From Macrosoma leucophasiata (lineage: Eukaryota > Arthropoda > Insecta > Lepidoptera > Hedylidae), in assembly GCA_036365455.1 (NCBI GenBank), contig JAWQUS010000030.1, forward strand, positions 5,952,001 through 6,016,000: a stretch of 64,000 nucleotides of DNA, in the 5' to 3' direction. Under the pieces are notes generated by a model, which saw nothing but the letters and a program-made list of their open reading frames with translations, had not been told where the DNA came from and made no database searches. The stretch's first letter is position 1. Every line of letters begins with the position of its first letter. Made by a program: the position numbers and the translations under genes. This document shows, one piece after another, positions 54,629 to 60,600 of the stretch.

Positions 54629-57600
54629 TGTATTTTATTAAGCTTATGTAATACTTTTGTTTTTAAATTTTCTCCCATAACTGTTGTGCCGCTCAGATAG
54701 CTCTCTAGACTCCCGATGGTTAACTGGAAAAGAGCGCTTTTAGCGTTAAGTTCGCCATTTGTCATCATGTATTATACTGTGGCAATAAAGTTTAAATAAA
54801 TAAAATAAAATAAATAAATAACCGATAAAAATTTAAGAATTAGAGATTATTGTATCTTCACGCCAGGTCCCTAACGGGGTAGGCAGAGAGTGTAGAGCGC
54901 CAGACATCCCGGTTCTGACAAACCTCTCGTGCCTCGTCTACCTTCATCATTCTCTTCATACATGCACGCCGATTCCTAAGACTTTTGACCCCACCATCAG
55001 ACAGAACTCGACCTATTTGGTCATGGTAGGTCAGCCTTGGTCTTCCTGGGCCTCTGCAACCATCCACATTCGCATTGTATATCTGTTTAGTCATTCGCTC
55101 ATTCGACATTCTTTCTATATGCCCGAACCATCGGAGCATGCCTTTTTTCATTTTTACACCGATACTATCATTCACACAAAGTCTCTTTCTTACATCTTCA
55201 TTACGAATGCGATCGGTGAGTGATACACCGCAGATAGAGATTAGTGGATAAAAATTTGAAATCATGAAAAAGTGTGACAAAAAACTTTTGGACGTATAAT
55301 CAGAACTTCTAAAGACTTAGGTAGGTACAGTTAAATTGTGCGTATTTAACGCACAAGCTAAAATTATATGGAAGACTATTGACAATAATAAGGCCACTAC
55401 AAACCTGTAAGGACTAGGCAGTCTAGCCAAAGTCTGGTAAGTCAGAGGACCAGTATAATCAGCATCTTGCAATTTAGGCCAATGGTTCAAGATAAGGACC
55501 GTCACTTCAGGCGCCAAGTATTCTGCTGAGCCCGAACACAGTTTTTCTAGCGCGTCCAATAGTGACACAACACATTCTACGGCAGCCGCTACAACGTCGG
55601 GGTTACCACTGCGACCGCATTCTTCTATGCCGTCCATTATACTAGAAAAGTTAAGATTATTAGCATCACTATTTTTAAGCGACCGAATTCTTCCCTTCTA
55701 TCACGGGTGCTTTCGGTTCCACAGGACAGGCAACGTTTTTTTTGCTAGACGTATTAAACTAGCGTGGTGATACCGACACAGGAAGCTCTTGTGTAAAAAC
55801 AAATTTAAATAAAGGATCCTATTTAGGGCGACTGTGTTTCTATGGGCGTGTACCAACGAGAATACTGCTGCTACGCGCTTTAGTAAACTGACGCGGTGAT
55901 ACGGCAAAAAATAATTACCACCAGAAACCGAATACTCGTGTAAAACAAGCGTTAGACTTAGACTTTCCATTAGGTATTGCTCGAGTCTTACAAGTGAACC
56001 TCGGCAGTAACTAATTGGGAATTCATTGATAGGCATTGGATATATCGAGGAAAATCTCAGTAACATCCTGAAGATTGTAAATTGGCTCAATAGTTCATTT
56101 TCAATAGTTTAATGTTCAAAGTATAATGATTTGACTTTGACGGAAGTAACTATATCTAAAGATGTACTTACACGAAATAAATATATTTTCTTTCAATAAA
56201 TACTTACAGTCTAATAATAGCCATATCGTCGCTATGCCGTTCAGGATGATCAGTCTTCTTCAGTAGCACCAACTGGCACAGTCTCTTGGGATGTTGCAGC
56301 AACTCGCGAACACTTCGTAGAGGCTCTACGCGGTGTTCCACGGGCGGGTACAGCAACATTCTGTGATAGAGCGCCTCTAATACTGGTCGCAGGTTCGATG
56401 TTGAGCCGACTAATCGGACTAGTTGGTTCGCTATGCTGAAATGTTTTACGATAGTTGTTAATAATTTGCATACCATCATCATCATTCCAGTTGAAAAACG
56501 TCCACTGTTGGACAAAGCCCTGAAACGCCCATAACATTGTTGTGAGTCATTAGGTGAGAATATGCTATACGCTTGGCAAGCGGATTGAATAATTTATTTA
56601 TTAACATAAAAAAGAGTGAATTGCAAGAATAGGCCCTGGTTGTTTATATTGTCAAAGTACTCTCTGGCTTTCAAAAATCAATCAAATATCTTTTATTATT
56701 ACCACATGTGCGTTTCGGGACTTTTTTTATACCTACCTAGTTCATACATTTTTGTCATGAAAGTGATAAACAGTTTTATTTTGAAGTTACGCGAATATAA
56801 GAGAAAATAAATACCTAGGATAAAAACGGTGAGTACAATTAATTACCTGTAAATAGCTTTAGCCTGCTTGCTATTAAAGCTAGGGGCGCATACAAGTGCA
56901 CCAGAACCCCGGCCTGAATCGTCTACCAGATGTCCATCATGCTCTCTGGAATAAAAAAAATAAATGTATGTCGAATCAAATTTCGATCACCAATACCAAC
57001 GAAGACCAGCCATAATGCCCATGATGAGAAGGAGATACTACAGTATATATATATACGTAGCAAGATATATTGCACATCGATATTAGGAGAGAGACTTTGG
57101 ATTATTTCGGCTGTGTAGAGCGTGATCTCTTTCGCACACAACCTTTCTGACGTCTGTCGACTATTTTTGATCAAGTTTTGACCAATACCGGACTGTTAGT
57201 GCGTACGTAGGCAGTGTGCAGCAGAGATAATGCTCTACGAACTCGAAACCAGCTGATTGTATCTTTCCTAAACTCGATGTGCAATATTTCTTGATGAGCA
57301 CAGCACTGTAATCAAGTGTAAGCGCAAACACAGATGCCTTTTGGGATAGCGTCAGCATCCGACTGGTCGTATAGTCAAGGTAGCGTTTGTCAGTCGGCCC
57401 CCAGTCGGCTTGCGGGGCTTTTCGCAAAAATATGAGTATAAGTTGTGAAGCTAATACTGTAGCTTCAGACAATTCATATGAAAAGAAAAAAAACATTTTT
57501 TTATCTAATGGAAGTGGTAAACAAGCATGCAGTTCACATTGATGTTAAGCGATGACTGCACTATAGACTATAGACACCTACACAAAGACCAAGGTCAAAA

Positions 57601-60600
57601 TGCGTTGTTAATGCGTTGCGTTGCGATGCGTTATCACTCCTGAGGCCTAAGGTGTTATGCCTCTGTGCCGGAAATTACAGGGACGTACATTACCGGAACA
57701 TGATAGTGCTGAACACTACCATTTAGTGGCAAGTATATAAAGTAGACGAATAATAAAGATTTGCAGCTTGATATAATAGAAATTAAGATGTTGTTGATTT
57801 TACATACCTAACGGTACCTACGATTTTGAAGATATTTGCTTTCCTTACCTGGATTTAATATTCTTATCGACTCGCGGTGTTCCAAGGAACGATATAAGCG
57901 AGGGACAGAACTTTTGCCACAGGAACGTGGTGAAGTGTGAGTTGCCACTCACTCGCTCCGAAAGACTCGCCATCAACGTCAACAGGCAATCCAGGAAGAA
58001 CAACGCTAGTGGATTTTGTTTTGGTATTCTGTGAACATCGAAAGGATTTAAGCGACCGAAACGTGGGGTAAGAGAAGAAGTCGGGAGTAGTGGTATAAGC
58101 GAAAAAATTTGCAAATATGATTTCACGTTTTTGTAGGTTTTCACGAGCTTCATACATTGTAGAGATTAAACTTGCGTATTTTCTAGCGTATACAACACTC
58201 CCAAACTTCTTCTTACACCCGACGATTCGGTCGCTTTCCAGCTACCGTGGTCTGCCCGAGACACCGTGGTCTGCCCGTGACCACGGTAGCTGGAAAGCGA
58301 CCGAATCGTCGGGTGTAAGAAGAAGTTTGAGAGTGTTGTATACGCGAGAAAATCCACAAGTATAATTTCTACAAAATATGATTTCTACAATGTACATATT
58401 AGGTTAGGATCCCAATGCAGAATCATTTCGTTAATCCAGATATGCTATATATATATGAACCTATTTTTTACGCATATTTATAGTCTAGAGAATATAATAT
58501 ATATATTCACTAGGTTGCCTATCAAAAAATGGTTGCAAGTATTTTTTATATTTTTTTTTTGGGAATTTTTTATTTTGTATTTGTTTTTCAATAAAATATT
58601 GTCCACCTCACGGCAATATGTTTAAAGACTGAAAAATCACGTCTGCTGTTGCGCACTCGACCGCCCCTACGTTCCTCTTTCTATTCGTTCCGCCCTGATA
58701 ACTTTTATATATCAAATTAAAGCTATTTTTTTTTTAATATTATTTTATACGGGAACCAAATTAAATCGGCCGCAAATAAAAGTTGCTGGCTGTTAAAGAC
58801 AAAATAATTTAATTAAAAATACTTGCGGCCAAATTTTGATAGGCAACAACAATAGTAAATATATTATAGTAGTATAATAAATCTATGGGATATATTTTCT
58901 CTAGATTATAAAGTTGCGTAAGAATTAGGTTTGCAGCATATCTGAATGAACGAAATTATCCTGCAGTGGGATCTTTACCTATAAGAAGCTCGCGAGAAGC
59001 CGCGAAACATCAATATTTTTACAGTAGGTAATTTATTACAAGTTTTTTAGTTTGAAATGATAATAAAAATACGCTTACACTAATAGTCTTTATGAACTAT
59101 GAAAATATCATAATGATGGTGGGCAAACAAATATTTTGTTTCGGTACGTACGTGTATTGAACCCGAGATCCACGGCCTGAGCAGTCGTCACACAATGCTG
59201 AACCAACTGGGACTTCGTTGAAATATTACATAGGTTTTCAGAAATTAAACGTTAGTAACTGTTTTGAAAAGAGACGTTTTGCACTTGGTACGCTTAACTG
59301 CTGGTGCGTCAGATAGTATTTATGAAAAAAGGACAATAACATGCATCAGATTAAATGTAGAAGCATTAACTTACAGCTGCGTTTCTGACAGTCTACTACA
59401 TAGGTATTGTATAACTGGTATGACTTCGCTATAGCATCCGACTGCGACAATGTGATTTCTTCCGAGAGGTGATCCTTCAGACAGCAGCTCTTGGCATTCT
59501 TCATCTGCAATAAATTTTCACAGTATTGAGTATTTGCACTTTTTTTGGTAGAGCTCCAGTGACGGAGCTCGCGGGCTTAGGCACCACCGCATTACCTAAT
59601 ATACTTGCCGCTAAATGGTAGTGTTCAGCACTATCGTGTTCCGGTCAGGTGGTAATGTACGGCCCTGTAATTTCCGGCACAGAGGCATAACACCTTAGGC
59701 CTCAGGAGTGGCAACGCATCTGACCTTGGTCTTTGTGTGGGTGTCTATAGGCTGCAGTCATCACTTAACATCAATGCGAACTGCATGCTTGTTTGCCACT
59801 TCCATAACATAAATAAAAAAAAAACTTGTGTTACCTTTTAATTACCGAATTTATAGGATGACAATAACGTTAAATATTAATGGAGTCGCTTAAACGGTAA
59901 CCATAGATACATTCTTAAAATGCTTTGACTGAACTAAATCAACGAATCGCATTGCATCGCATTATATGTATAGCGATAACGGCACGATTTTTACCCTTAA
60001 TTGTTTGTTCGTAAAAATATGAGCTGAGCATGATGACTATTCTGGGGTGGGCTCGGTCCATTCGGATCCCCTATGTATATGCCCATGAAAAGAAACGTCG
60101 AAAGGACGTAATTTGCTGTAAAAACGATTTAATAAGGCTAGTACTGGCGGTAGAGTTGCAATATAGGAGCGCGATGCCGTAGGCACCATCACATTACCTT
60201 ATCTATCTGCCGCCAAATGGAAGTGATCAGCACTATCGTGTTCCGGTTAGATGGTAATGTATGGTCTCGTAATAACTATCACAGAGACATAACCACTAAA
60301 GTCTCAGGGGTGGCAATGCATCTGCATTTTCACCTTTGTTCTCCGTTTTAGTGTCTATAGGCTGTAATAATCACTTAACATCAACGTGAACTGCATGCTT
60401 GTTTGTCCACCTTCGTTACATGAAAAAGAAAACTGGGGTGAGTATGAGATAATTCTGGGGTAGGCACGGCCCAATCGGATCCTCTCTACCTACGTCTATG
60501 AAAGGAAGCTCGAAGCGACGTTATTTGCTGTAAATTCGATTCAATAACGCTAACAAACTCACCGAGTTGTGCGCAATAAGCCCTAAGGGACTGAGCGGCG

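Noticed and set aside
59377..59504. Alternative frame MKNAKSCCLKDHLSEE in ARFGEF3 exon 4
   Set aside because: Open, but its phase does not join with exons 3 and 5, and the Cys-rich reading does not suit the protein.
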